A stretch of DNA of 64,000 nt, taken from Bacillota bacterium. Lineage in GTDB: Bacteria > Bacillota > Sulfobacillia > RBS10-35 > JAJYVN01. Shown piece after piece: positions 16,397-25,532 of this stretch. Location of the stretch: positions 1 to 64,000 of the forward strand of contig JAJZZC010000004.1 in assembly GCA_021797775.1 (NCBI GenBank), given 5' to 3'. The number at the start of each line of letters is the position of its first letter. Positions within the stretch are counted from its first letter, which is position 1. Position numbers and translations under genes: made by a program. The notes under the pieces were generated by a model, which did not search any database, was not told the origin of the DNA, and saw nothing but the letters and a program-made list of their open reading frames with translations.

Positions 16397-17632
16397 TCAG
16401 CCGGCGGCAACCCAGCCTTCGTCGTCACCGCGGTTGAAGAGAGCGGCGATCTCCTGCGCGATCTCCATGGTGGGGAGCACAGGGTAGCGTACGGCTGCCT
16501 TTGCCGCGCGGCGAAGCTTGCGGCGCAATGTGCGCGCGCGGGCGTAGCGACAGGCCGAGGCTGGGGACGAGCGGGATGGCGACGAGCATGGCCACCCCAA
16601 TCAGGCGGACATAGACGATGGACCGCACGAGTCCGATGCGGTCCGCCAGCTCCCCCATGACCACAGACGCCAGCGCCGTCAGCACAAAGGTCAGCCCGAA
16701 CAACGAGCCGATGGCCCCCGGACCAACGCCGAACCGCACCGAGAACCAGTACGGGAGCAGCGGCCCGAAGAGACCGACGCCCAAGGCGTTGACCGCGTTG
16801 GTGCCGACCAGCAGGGCCAGCCCGCGGTTCTCCTCGCGCCGCAGGCGGGCCTCCTCGGGCGGATCGCTCGCGGCGGCGGAGGCGGCGCCCCCGGGCATGG
16901 AACTGCGGGCGGCGTCAGCGGCGTGCGCGGAGCCTGGTACCGCTTCGGGCAGGCGGCTGATCTGCCAGCAGTTGATGCCCGAGACCACCAGGGTCAGGGC
17001 GAAGAGCGGCAGGTAGGCGGAAGGGCCCCGTAACATCGTGGACCAAATCGAGACCAGACCGCCGAGGAGCGAGCCGACGCCCATCCCGAGGAAACCGACC
17101 GGCCGCGTTGAGACTGAAGACGGCACCGCCCGCCGGGCCGGGGACATGGCGCGCCAGCCAGGCCTGCTCGGCCGGCGCGAAGGGACCAGCGGCGCCGTTG
17201 GCGCCGAGTCCGTAGCCGAACAGGACGGCGCTGACGACCAACACGGGCCCGCGAGGGACGGCCAACACCAGCAGGGTGAAGACCGTAAGCCCCACCTGGT
17301 AGGCCAGCAGGAATGGCCGGCGCCCGTACCGGTCGCTGACGGGGCCAACGACGAGCCCGAGGAACCCGCCGGCCAGGGCGCCCACGGAGAGCAGCGCGCC
17401 AATGGCCGCGGCCTGCCAGTGCAGCGCGCGCAGGTAGAGCACGAAAGTCGGCCCTCAGGGCGCCCTGGGCCACGCTACGCAGGGCACGGGCCCCGGCCAG
17501 GCCGCGCGCGACGGGATCCAGCCGGCGCCAGCCGGCCAGCAGATAGGGGGGCGGGGAGGGGGATGCGCCCTCCCCAGCCGCCGCTTCCACCGCCCGCGCC
17601 TCGGCCGGGGAGGTCACCGTGCCCATGGCCAT
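16397..17632 (-). pseudogene. MFS transporter broken by three frameshifts
   Basis: Joined across frames, the minus strand encodes a 12-helix major facilitator. The N-terminus (MAMGTVTSPAEAR...) starts at 17632. The frame shifts at about 17445 into YLRALHWQAAAIGALLS and the signature loop GPVSDRYGRRPFLLAY, again at about 17100 into GFLGMGVGSLLGG, and a third time at about 16580 into the C-terminal tail ending near 16397. The second half has GELADRIGL between helices. Each joint needs only a one- or two-base change. It is either a decayed transporter or a stretch of uncorrected sequencing errors; neighbouring genes are intact, which favours real decay. The substrate is unknown. Confidence 0.8.
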
Positions 17633-17886
17633 GGTCCCTTCCGCCCGCCCGACCCGATGGGAGGGTCACACAGGTCCCGGCGGATCCGCCGTCCGGTCGG
17701 ACGCCGACGGCTAGCGGGCCCCCTCCGCGGCGACCAAGCGGGACACCTCTGCATGCACGCGCTGACGCGCCGCCCGTGGTGCGCGGGGACACCTCCTCCT
17801 GTTCAGCGAGCGCCGAAGGCCAAAGCTACGAGAGACCCGCATCGCCGCGCATGGGCGCCAGGCCAGGCCGCTCGTCGCCCAGGGCT

Positions 17887-19137
17887 TCACCCTTCCCCCT
17901 CCGGGCGGGGGGGCGGGGGCAACTCGGGCAACTGGTCACGTAGCGGCAACGTCTGCACGCGCGCCTGCTGCACCGTCCCGAGCCCGTACAGCCTGATAAA
18001 GCCGACGGCCGCGCTGTGGTCGAAGGCATCGCCGGTCTCGTAGGTGGCGAGTGCGCGGCTATACAGGGAGAACGGCGATTGCCGGCCGACCACACGGCAT
18101 GTGCCGCGGTGCAGCTTGAGCGTCACCTCGCCGGTGACGAAGCGCTGGTTGCTCTGGACAAACGCCATCAAGTCCTGGTGCAGCGCACTGAACCACTTGC
18201 CGTTGTAGATCAGCTCAGCGTACTCCGCCGCCACGGCCTGCTTGAAGCGGAAGGCGTCGCGCGTCAGGGTGAGCGTCTCCAGAGCAGCGTGGGCCTGGTG
18301 CAACACCACCGCGGCCGGCGCCTCGTAGATCTCGCGCGACTTGATGCCGACCAAGCGGTTCTCGACGTGGTCCACGCGGCCTACGCCGTGGCGGCCCGCC
18401 AATTCGTTGAGCCGCTCGATCAGGCTGCGGCCGTCCAGGCGCTCCCCGTCGAGGCTTACGGGGATCCCGGATGCAAAGCCGACGCGCACGGTCGCCGCAT
18501 CCGCGGGGGCGGCCTCGACGGCGGCGGTCCACTCGTAGACATCCTCCGGCGGCTCTAGGGCAGGGTCCTCCAGCACGCCGGCCTCGATGCTGCGGCCCCA
18601 GAGGTTGGCGTCCACGCTGTATGGCTTGGCCGGGGTCACCGGGATCTCGATCCCGCGCTCGCGCGCGTAGGCCATCTCCTGGTCGCGGGTCATCGACCAC
18701 TGCCGCATGGGCGCCTCCACGCGCAGCTCCGGGTCGAGGGTCTGCACCGCCAAGTCGAAGCGCACCTGGTCGTTGCCCTTCCCCGTGCACCCGTGGGCGA
18801 CGGCCTGCGCACCATGCCGGTGCGCGGCTTCAACCAGCAGGTAGGCGATCAGCGGGCGCGCCAGCGCCGTCGCCAGCGGGTACTGGCCCTCATACAGCGC
18901 CCCGGCCTGCAGGGCGGGAAACACGAAGTAGCGGACGAACATGTCGCGGGCGTCCACCACCAGCGCGTCCCGGGCGCCGATGCGCAAGGCGCGCTCGCGG
19001 ATGGCGGCGACATCCTTGCCCTGCCCCAGGTCGGCGGTCACCGTCACCACATCCGCGTCATGGCGTTCGGCCAGCCAGCGGATGGCGACCGACGTGTCGA
19101 GCCCACCGGAATAGGCCAGGACGATGGTCCCGGACAC
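17887..19137 (-). CDS. argG: Argininosuccinate synthase
   Basis: 416 residues, the usual length. The N-terminal ATP pyrophosphatase P-loop AYSGGLDTS is at residues 8-16, followed by TADLGQG and the citrulline/aspartate-binding segments AHGCTGKGNDQVRF and SVDANLWGRS. It condenses citrulline and aspartate with ATP in arginine biosynthesis, in the cytoplasm. The GTG at 19137 has GAGGGGGA seven bases upstream and gives the expected start; the frame stays open further upstream only because of high GC. No other arg gene is adjacent. The upstream spacer contains a 99-bp-period direct repeat. Confidence 0.96.
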   Translation of the reverse strand: MSGTIVLAYSGGLDTSVAIRWLAERHDADVVTVTADLGQGKDVAAIRERALRIGARDALVVDARDMFVRYFVFPALQAGALYEGQYPLATALARPLIAYLLVEAAHRHGAQAVAHGCTGKGNDQVRFDLAVQTLDPELRVEAPMRQWSMTRDQEMAYARERGIEIPVTPAKPYSVDANLWGRSIEAGVLEDPALEPPEDVYEWTAAVEAAPADAATVRVGFASGIPVSLDGERLDGRSLIERLNELAGRHGVGRVDHVENRLVGIKSREIYEAPAAVVLHQAHAALETLTLTRDAFRFKQAVAAEYAELIYNGKWFSALHQDLMAFVQSNQRFVTGEVTLKLHRGTCRVVGRQSPFSLYSRALATYETGDAFDHSAAVGFIRLYGLGTVQQARVQTLPLRDQLPELPPPPRPEGEG

Positions 19138-19627
19138 AGAGCGCTCCCCCTCACAGGCTTGGACTAGACGTTGAGGACGCAGGCACCCGGTCACTTTCGC
19201 GTGTGCCCCCAACCGCGGCATTGCGCAGGAGGCGCCGTGCCGTCGCGGGTCGGCCCCACGACGCGGCATGAACAGCGGAGCGGGCCCGCTCTGCCCCTGA
19301 CGGAGCCGTTGCCTGCGCACGGCGCAACGACCATCACGAGCGCCACGGGCAGCCGTTTGACCGGCCCCCGGGCCGTTGGTTCGCCCCGCAGCCAGTGTCC
19401 GATCGACCGCGGGCCGCCGTGCACCCACCGGTCGCGGCGGGCCGCCAGCCCCGCCCCACGCCGACCCCGAGCCGGCCGACTCGCGGCGGGGCCCGCCACG
19501 GCCTCCAGCGGGCCGCCGTACGCCCACCGGTCGCAGCGGGCCGCCAGCCCCGCCTCACGCCCGCCGGCTCGCACCGGGGCCCGGCCGGGCGCCTGTCGTC
19601 GACGGAGCGCGCCCGCCGACGGCGCCG
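19138..19627. repeat. argG upstream spacer with a direct repeat of 99-bp period
   Basis: Two copies of a roughly 46-bp unit, at about 19409-19455 and 19508-19554, start with GCGGGCCGCCGT and continue CCCACCGGTCGC to CCAGCCCCGCC with a few mismatches. No gene is seen. A regulatory role for argG or simple duplication are both possible. Confidence 0.5.
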
Positions 19628-20290
19628 TCAAAGCGTCGTCTTGAGCCCCAGGCGCTGGCGGACGAGGATCACGGCGGCGCGGCTCCGAGGCAGCAGGAGG
19701 TACGAGGCCTCCGGCGACAGCCCGAACTCCTTGGCGACCGTCTCCCGCGCTGCGCGGTCGCTGCGCCCCTGCGCCCGCTCCTGCAGGTAGCGCACCTCCG
19801 CGAAGACGAAGCGTGTATGCCCGTTGCCGCTCGTGCCCATCGCCGCGAGATAGGCGACGGCCAGGACGAGGCCCCCCAGCAGGCGCACCGCTACCGCGGA
19901 CCCGGGCCCGGCCGCCGCCACCGTGAGGGAAAGCAAGGCCAGCGCGCCATTGCCGATGGCCGCGGGCCTCCCTGACCGCATCTGCCGCAGTTTGCCGTAG
20001 CAGTGGCAGTCCGCCTGGCCCACGCGCCCAGCGGCGACCTGGTACACCGCGAAGAGGGCGAACAGCGCGGCGGCACCAACGAGACTCCACCAGCCCGGCC
20101 GGGCCAGGACGGCGACACCAACAGCCAGCTCCGCCCAGGGGGCGCCCCAGCCGGCGCCGACCGACAGCCACGAGGGCAGGGTGCGCGCCTCCGCAATGCC
20201 GCGGCGGAAGTCCACCCAGAGCGTCAGCTTGCCGGCGCCGGAGAGCAGCAACAGCCATCCCGCCAGGCCGGCCCCGAGCGCAGGGACCAC
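19628..20290 (-). CDS. MauE/DoxX-like integral membrane protein
   Basis: 220 residues. Four to five hydrophobic helices (AGLAGWLLLLSGAGKL; GAPWAELAVGVAVLA; LVGAAALFALFAVYQVA; ALALLSLTVAAAG; LLGGLVLAVAYLAA), with a Cys-His-Cys motif QADCHCYGKL between the third and fourth. This is the pattern of MauE/DoxX-type proteins, whose members help form disulfides or deliver electrons to periplasmic partners. The C-terminal 60 residues are soluble and charged. The GTG at 20290, behind GGAGGGG, gives the first helix directly. No methylamine dehydrogenase gene is nearby, so the role is open. Confidence 0.75.
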   Translation of the reverse strand: MVPALGAGLAGWLLLLSGAGKLTLWVDFRRGIAEARTLPSWLSVGAGWGAPWAELAVGVAVLARPGWWSLVGAAALFALFAVYQVAAGRVGQADCHCYGKLRQMRSGRPAAIGNGALALLSLTVAAAGPGSAVAVRLLGGLVLAVAYLAAMGTSGNGHTRFVFAEVRYLQERAQGRSDRAARETVAKEFGLSPEASYLLLPRSRAAVILVRQRLGLKTTL

Positions 20291-21062
20291 GACCGTTCCC
20301 CCCCTCCCGCAAGCCCGGCGCACCACGGCCGGGACGCGCGGGGAAAGACGCGACGGCGGCCCGGGACATGTTCCGCCCCGGCGGCGGCAACTCCTGCGGA
20401 GACCGGGGCGGCTGCAGGGTCGCGTCATTGCGGTGGGGGGCGGTGCCGGGGCGGCCCCCAGCCACGCCGTGGCGCCGGCCATGCGAGCTCCAGCATCCGC
20501 CAGGCGCGGGGGCCGTAGTAGGTGCGTGAGCCCATGCGGGGCGCACGGCCATGGTGGAGCGGGAGAACGCGCACGCAAATGCTCCGAGCCACGCCCCGCC
20601 CACCGCCCGCTGTTCCGGGACAGGTCCGCGGTGCCGTGTGGGGCGGGTGCAGGGATGCCGGCGGGGTCGGTCGAACGACGTCGCCGCTCGGCGGGGTCGG
20701 CGGCGCGCACCCGGGGCGGGCCGGGTAGGCTGTTGGCGCCAGCGGCGGGGCCACGGCCCTCTGCGCGGTCGCGGCGTGCTTGGTGGACGGCCTGAGCGAG
20801 AGGTCATCGCCAGGGTCGGACGCCGCTTGGGCGTGCGTGCGCGCAGCGGGCGGGGTGCGCCGCCCTGCCCCCCCAGCGGTGGCCGGTATGGCGCAGAGCG
20901 CCCGGGTGGCCATGTCGGCGCTGCGGCCGCGAGCCCCCCTCCCGAACGACTCCTTCCGGGCGCCGAGGCAGGGCGGGCACGCTGCGCGCAGGGTCCGCCC
21001 CCCCCCTGCACGACCCCGCACGACGCTGCGACGCATGGTTCAACGAACGGGAGGGACCGACC
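20291..21062. other. 770-bp spacer with a solo MITE-like end
   Basis: No gene is seen; frames on both strands are open but low in complexity. At 20415-20441 the sequence CAGGGTCGCGTCATTGCGG followed by a G-run matches about 25 of 27 bases of one end of the MITE-like family. No opposite end was found. Confidence 0.45.
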
Positions 21063-21872
21063 TTGGACCTGGGCTTACGTGATCGCGTCGCCGCCGTGGG
21101 TGGGGGCACCGCCGGGCTGGGGTACGCCACGGCGGAGGCGCTCTTGCGCGAAGGTGCACGCGTCTTCATCTGCTCGCGCTCCCCGGACCGAGTCCGCGCC
21201 GCGGTGGAGCGCTTGTCGGCCGTCGCCGTGGACCGGGGCGCGCCCTCGGGGCGAGTGGCGGGCATGGCGCTCGACCTCTCTCAGGAGGACGACTGCCCCC
21301 GCTTCATCGAGGAGACGGAGGCGCGCTTCGGGCGGCTGGACTGCCTGCTTCTCAACACCGGAGGCCCGCCACACGGCTACGCGCTCGACGCCGACGACGC
21401 CACCTGGCTGCGCGCGTTCGAAACGCTCGTGCTGAGCACCGTACGGCTGACGCGCATGGCCATCCCGCGGATGCTCGCGCTGGGGGGCGGCCGCATCCTG
21501 GCCGTCACATCGACGTCGGTGCGCCAGCCCATTCCGGACCTCGTGCTGAGCAACAGCCTGCGCGGGGCGGTTGTGGGCTTCCTCAAGAGCGCCGCCAACG
21601 AGTATGCCGCGCGCAATGTGCTCATCAACTGCCTGGCCCCTGGGCGCTTCGCGACGGAGCGGGTCAGCAGCGGCGACGCCGTGCGCGCCGCCTCCGAGGG
21701 CATCCCCGTGGAGGAGATCCGCCGGCGGAGCCTGGCCACCATCCCCGCAGGAAGGTACGGCGAGGCGGCAGAGTACGGGGCAGTGGCCGCATTCCTGCTG
21801 TCCTTCGCCAACACGTATCTCACCGGGTCGCACGTGTACTGCGACGGTGGGCAACTGCGCGCCGTGCTGTGA
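21063..21872 (+). CDS. Short-chain dehydrogenase/reductase-fold protein with altered active site
   Basis: 269 residues with a Rossmann fold. GGGTAGLGYATAEALL (14-29) is the cofactor-binding glycine motif, with LLLNTGGP in place of the usual NNAG. Ser is kept in VTSTSVRQPIPDL, but the catalytic YxxxK is replaced by SNSLR (about 161), followed by GAVVGFLKSAANEYA. A subfamily of SDRs shows this Asn/Arg replacement; activity may differ from classical members. The C-terminus TGSHVYCDGGQLRAVL is typical. The start is a TTG at 21063 behind GGGAGGGA. It is followed by a convergent Gfo/Idh/MocA gene. Confidence 0.85.
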   Translation: MDLGLRDRVAAVGGGTAGLGYATAEALLREGARVFICSRSPDRVRAAVERLSAVAVDRGAPSGRVAGMALDLSQEDDCPRFIEETEARFGRLDCLLLNTGGPPHGYALDADDATWLRAFETLVLSTVRLTRMAIPRMLALGGGRILAVTSTSVRQPIPDLVLSNSLRGAVVGFLKSAANEYAARNVLINCLAPGRFATERVSSGDAVRAASEGIPVEEIRRRSLATIPAGRYGEAAEYGAVAAFLLSFANTYLTGSHVYCDGGQLRAVL

Positions 21873-22101
21873 GCCGTGGCGGGCGCAAGGCCGCGAACCG
21901 CCGGGGCCTTGGCTTTCATGCGGACCGCAGGCGTTGCCCGGAGCGTGGTCCCCCTGTCGCGCCGTTGATCGGCCCTGTCCCGCTCGGCGCCGCAACGGCG
22001 CCCCGGTGTGGCCGCTCGACGGTCCATCCCTCGCCAGGCAGCCCTATGCGGGCCGGGGCCAGCGGGATCCCCCCGCCGGCCCCGGCCTCCGGTCCTGCCG
22101 A

Positions 22102-23079
22102 TCAGGCCCCGACCGCGTCCGCCACGACGACCGGACGTCCCGTGCGCGCCGACTCGTTGGCAGCCAGGGAGACGGCCAGCGTCGCCACCGCGTCGTCATA
22201 CGTGCCCAGGACCTGGGAGGGCTTGCCGCTGCGCACCCCGTCGACAAAGGCGTCGTAGATGCCCACCACGGGCACCTCCGGCAGGGCCGCCTTGCCCTCG
22301 GGCAGCACGTGGGCCCCGCGCCCGTCCACCCGGAGCAGGCAGCCGTCTAGTACCACGTGCAGGATGTTGGCGTGGGACCAATCGCCCGCGTCGTGCGCCC
22401 AGCTGGTGGTCAGCGCCCCCAGAGCGCCATCGGCGAAGCGGACGCTGACGGTGTAGGAGTCGGGCGAGGTAATGCCCTTGACGATACGCGAGGCCTGCCG
22501 GCTGTATACCTCCGTAATGTCACCCACCAAGTGGCGCATCAGGTCCACCGTGTGCGTCGCCTGCTCGACCAACTGGCCGCCGGACCGCTCCCAATCGTTG
22601 TGCCAGGCACCGACGTGTGAGGTGGCGCACCAGTAGTGCCCCTCCACCACCGACACGGTGCGGCCCTGCAGGAAGGCCTTGGCCTGGCGCACGCCAGGTT
22701 CATAACGCAACTGGTAGCCCACCGCCGCCCAGAGACCCGCGCCGCGCAACGCGGCGGCGATCTGCCGCGCCGTCGCCATCTGGCGGGCTACCGGCTTCTC
22801 CACCAGGAAGGGCAACCCGCGGCCGATCACGTCCAGATCCACCTGGCCGTGGGCGAAGACGGGCACGCTGAGCACCGCCGCGTCCAGGTCGTCGCGGCGC
22901 AGGAGTTCGCGGTGATCCGTGTAGAAGGGAACCCCGAGGCGCTCGCCGGCGGCGCGCGCCGCCGGCTCCAGCACATCCGCCACCGCCACGATCTCCGCGT
23001 CCTCGTGTCGCCGCAGCGCGTCCATGTGCGAGCGGGCCCGCCCGCCGCACCCGATGACGCCGATCCGCACCTTGGACAC
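22102..23079 (-). CDS. Gfo/Idh/MocA-family NAD(P)-dependent oxidoreductase
   Basis: 325 residues. N-terminal Rossmann motif IGVIGCGGRARSH, then the family signature FLVEKPVARQ near residue 95, and a C-terminal alpha/beta domain with GYQLRYEPGV and HTVDLMRHLVGD. Members oxidise or reduce sugars such as myo-inositol or glucose derivatives. The iolB-like gene lies directly upstream on the same strand, which favours an inositol- or sugar-acid-related substrate, though a long hairpin separates the two. The GTG at 23079 is behind GGGGGAGG and matches the expected N-terminus. Confidence 0.88.
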   Translation of the reverse strand: MSKVRIGVIGCGGRARSHMDALRRHEDAEIVAVADVLEPAARAAGERLGVPFYTDHRELLRRDDLDAAVLSVPVFAHGQVDLDVIGRGLPFLVEKPVARQMATARQIAAALRGAGLWAAVGYQLRYEPGVRQAKAFLQGRTVSVVEGHYWCATSHVGAWHNDWERSGGQLVEQATHTVDLMRHLVGDITEVYSRQASRIVKGITSPDSYTVSVRFADGALGALTTSWAHDAGDWSHANILHVVLDGCLLRVDGRGAHVLPEGKAALPEVPVVGIYDAFVDGVRSGKPSQVLGTYDDAVATLAVSLAANESARTGRPVVVADAVGA

Positions 23080-23219
23080 CGGCCCAACCTCCCCCACCGT
23101 ACTGACACGCAGCGCAGAGGGCTCTTCCTCTTCGAGCCGGGGATGAACCGTCATGCCACACGGATCTCCCCGCCCGCGGACCCGAGGCGTGCAGCCTGAT
23201 CGCCCGCGGCTTTCGGGGA

Positions 23220-23287
23220 GACCTCGTCCCAGGGCCCGCCACCCGTCGCCGACGGGGCGCGGCGTAGGCGGGTCCTGGGACGAGGTC
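23220..23287 (-). terminator. Long inverted repeat between iolB-like and Gfo/Idh/MocA genes
   Basis: Two 21-nt arms (23220-23240 and 23267-23287) pair with one mismatch; the outer 14 bp, GACCTCGTCCCAGG with its complement, are perfect. The 26-nt loop has its own pairing potential. It lies 100 bp after the iolB-like stop. A terminator or processing hairpin within the operon is likely. Confidence 0.5.
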
Positions 23288-23387
23288 ACCGGCGGCCGGG
23301 CCCCCCGCTGCGGAGCCCGTGCCCCGGCGCCCCCCTGTACCGGCCCCTCGGCCCCGTACCGCGGCCCGCCGGCCGCGCCGCCCCCGC

Positions 23388-24215
23388 TCACCCCGGCCCC
23401 GGCGCGCCCTTGACCCAGGCGTGCTCGGGGTCGTCGTACGGTCGCAGCCGCCGCCCCTCCCCGGCCATGACCCACAGATAGTACAGGCGATACCCGGGGG
23501 CCGCGGCCACGGGGTGGTAGCCGCGCGGGATGAGCATGACGTCCCCCTGGCGGACCCGGTGCACCTCGTCCACAGCGCCGTCCGGGGTGTAGAGAAACTG
23601 CGCGGCGAAGCCCTGCTCCGGGTCGAGCTGGTAGTAATAGAGCTCCTCCAGGCAGGCCTCCTCGTCGGCGCGGGCCTCATCGTGCTTGTGCGGCGGGTAG
23701 CTCGACCAGTTGCCGGCGGCGTTGAAGGTCTCCCCCACCACCAGACGCGCCGCGGGCCGGCTCCCGTCCAGGATGTCATGCACCTCGCGCAGGAAGGGAA
23801 CGCGGCCCCGGGCACTGACGCGCACATCCTCTGGACGAATCACGTACGGCGCCGGCATCTCCTGACCGGGCAACACGGGAGACTGGCAAAGCGCCACCGC
23901 GACGCCGTCGTCGGCCGCACGCACCCAGAGGCGGCCCCGCGGCGGGACGTAGACGGCGGTGGCCCTGCCGGCGAAGACGGTCGCCCGTCCGCCGAGCCCC
24001 TCCCAGCGCTGCTGGCCGGAGGCCGCGTCCAATTGTCCCGTCAGGACCACGGCCACCAACTCTTCGCCGCCCGTCTGCATCTCCCACTCCTGCCCGCGCG
24101 ACAAGCGGGCCACACCGAAGGACAGGTGCTGCAGGTCCTGTCCCGCTGTGCAGAAGCGCGTGTACCCGTCGCGCGGCGCGGCGCGGCAGAAGCGGGCCGC
24201 GTGCGAACCCTCCAC
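23388..24215 (-). CDS. iolB: 5-deoxy-glucuronate isomerase (IolB family)
   Basis: 275 residues, matching IolB length. Two cupin domains; the metal site is visible as SSYPPHKHDE with ELYYYQLDPEQGFAAQFLY and PRGYHPVAAAPGYRLYYLWVMAG, close to the IolB/KduI consensus. It isomerises 5-deoxy-D-glucuronate to 5-dehydro-2-deoxy-D-gluconate in myo-inositol catabolism. The GTG at 24215 behind GAGGGGGC gives a normal N-terminus. Other iol enzymes (IolC, IolD, IolE) are not adjacent, though a PfkB kinase lies at the far end of the window. Confidence 0.88.
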   Translation of the reverse strand: MEGSHAARFCRAAPRDGYTRFCTAGQDLQHLSFGVARLSRGQEWEMQTGGEELVAVVLTGQLDAASGQQRWEGLGGRATVFAGRATAVYVPPRGRLWVRAADDGVAVALCQSPVLPGQEMPAPYVIRPEDVRVSARGRVPFLREVHDILDGSRPAARLVVGETFNAAGNWSSYPPHKHDEARADEEACLEELYYYQLDPEQGFAAQFLYTPDGAVDEVHRVRQGDVMLIPRGYHPVAAAPGYRLYYLWVMAGEGRRLRPYDDPEHAWVKGAPGPG

Positions 24216-24390
24216 GGCGGACGCCCCCTCATCGAGCAAGCTCGGACGCGTAACCGTCGGAGACAGCCGACCCACCCATCCCCGAACGCCTGCACCCTTC
24301 TGGCCCAAGCTCTCGCGCTCTGCCAACCGGACGCGGGCACGGTATCGGGATCGGCCCGGCAGCCACGCCCGCGCTACCGCCAAGCCCCGG

Positions 24391-25065
24391 TCAAAAGGTA
24401 CGGCCGCGTACCCGGCGCACATCGAAACGCGCCGTGCGCGCCACGGCCATGACGGCCATCACCCCGGCCTGCACCGGGTCGGAGACCACCAGGTCCGCCG
24501 CCTGCGGCACACTGCCGGCCATGTTCAGCGAGATCACCACGATGCCCTGCGCCCGTACCTCGCGGACGGCGTCGGTGATCGCGCCCCCCATCAGCGCGCC
24601 GGCCAGGACCAGCGCGGCCGCGCGCGGCAGCCGGCCGACCGCGCGGACCGCCGCGGCCAGGTTCTCCTCACCCACCAGCGGGATGGTGTCGACCGAGATG
24701 CGCTCACCGCGGATGTTGTGACGGTCGGCCTCGGAGACCGCACCCAGCATGACCTGGCCCACCTGGGCGCCGCCGCCCATGACGATGACGCGCTTGCCGT
24801 AGACGTGGTGGAACGACGGCGGCGTGTCGAACCCGAGCACCATGGGTAGGGCGCCCAGGTCGGCGAGCAGGGCCTCCGTGTCAAGCGGATGCTCCAATTC
24901 CATGTAGACGGTCGCCTCGCCCTCGCCCCGCTCGGCCGTGTCCACGTGACGGATGTTCACACCCTGGCGCGCCAACACCCCGGTCAGCGCGTGCAGCACC
25001 CCTGGCTCGTCGCGCACGCGCACCAGAATGGCGAGGTCCGGGGGCCGGTCGGGCTTCAGCTCCAC
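24391..25065 (-). CDS. ACT domain plus DUF5612 protein
   Basis: 224 residues. The N-terminal ACT domain (LAILVRVRDEPGVLHALTGVL, then VNIRHVDTAE) is a small-molecule-sensing fold. The C-terminal DUF5612-like domain contains KRVIVMGGGAQVGQVMLGAV and RGERISVDTIPLVGEENL, ending in VVISLNMAGSV and DPVQAGVMAVMAVA. Such proteins occur in archaea and some Firmicutes as presumed amino-acid-responsive regulators with no proven role. The GTG at 25065 overlaps the end of the upstream SRPBCC gene by 10 bp, so the two are coupled. Confidence 0.72.
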   Translation of the reverse strand: MELKPDRPPDLAILVRVRDEPGVLHALTGVLARQGVNIRHVDTAERGEGEATVYMELEHPLDTEALLADLGALPMVLGFDTPPSFHHVYGKRVIVMGGGAQVGQVMLGAVSEADRHNIRGERISVDTIPLVGEENLAAAVRAVGRLPRAAALVLAGALMGGAITDAVREVRAQGIVVISLNMAGSVPQAADLVVSDPVQAGVMAVMAVARTARFDVRRVRGRTF

Positions 25066-25532
25066 GGCCGGCCACCCGAGGCGGGCCGGTTGGCGCCTGC
25101 CGACTCGACCTGGGCGCGGATGGCCTCGAGCATGGCCTCGCAGTTGCGGCGCACCACGAGCTTGGCCATGGGATCCAGCAGACCAGCCAGCATCGGGATG
25201 CCCAGGTCGAAATCGACCGTGAGCGTGATACGTGTGCCCCCGTCTTGGGGGACGCAGCACCACTCGCCCTCGAACTTCTTCAGGTCGCCCTCGGTCTGGC
25301 GATAGGCCATCGAGAAGCGCGCATCGTCGAAGACGTCGCGCTCCTTCCAGCGCAGCAGCTTGCCTTGAAAGAGCGCACTCCACTCGGTGAGACAGGTATC
25401 GCCCTCCCGCTGCAGGACCCGTAGCCCGGTCACGGCCTTCATGAAACGCGGGTAGGATTCCATGTCCTTTACCAGGGCGTACGCGGCGTCAACGGGGCCC
25501 CGCACAAACGTCTCCACCTGAACGCGCGGCAT
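25056..25532 (-). CDS. SRPBCC (START/Coq10-like) ligand-binding protein
   Basis: 158 residues. The pattern VETFVRGPVDAAYALVKDMESYPRFM at the N-terminus, followed by TEWSALFQGKLLRWKERDVFDD and a long C-terminal helix, is that of the helix-grip fold found in polyketide cyclases and Coq10-type lipid-binding proteins. The start is the ATG at 25532, with GAGGGGAGGG upstream. It is the first gene of a two-gene unit with the ACT/DUF5612 gene. The ligand is not predictable. Confidence 0.82.
   Translation of the reverse strand: MPRVQVETFVRGPVDAAYALVKDMESYPRFMKAVTGLRVLQREGDTCLTEWSALFQGKLLRWKERDVFDDARFSMAYRQTEGDLKKFEGEWCCVPQDGGTRITLTVDFDLGIPMLAGLLDPMAKLVVRRNCEAMLEAIRAQVESAGANRPASGGRPWS

Noticed and set aside
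19191-21011. A 600-codon minus-strand open frame across the argG upstream spacer and MauE-like gene
   Set aside because: It is in a different frame from the MauE-like protein, has Arg/Pro/Gly composition and no domain.
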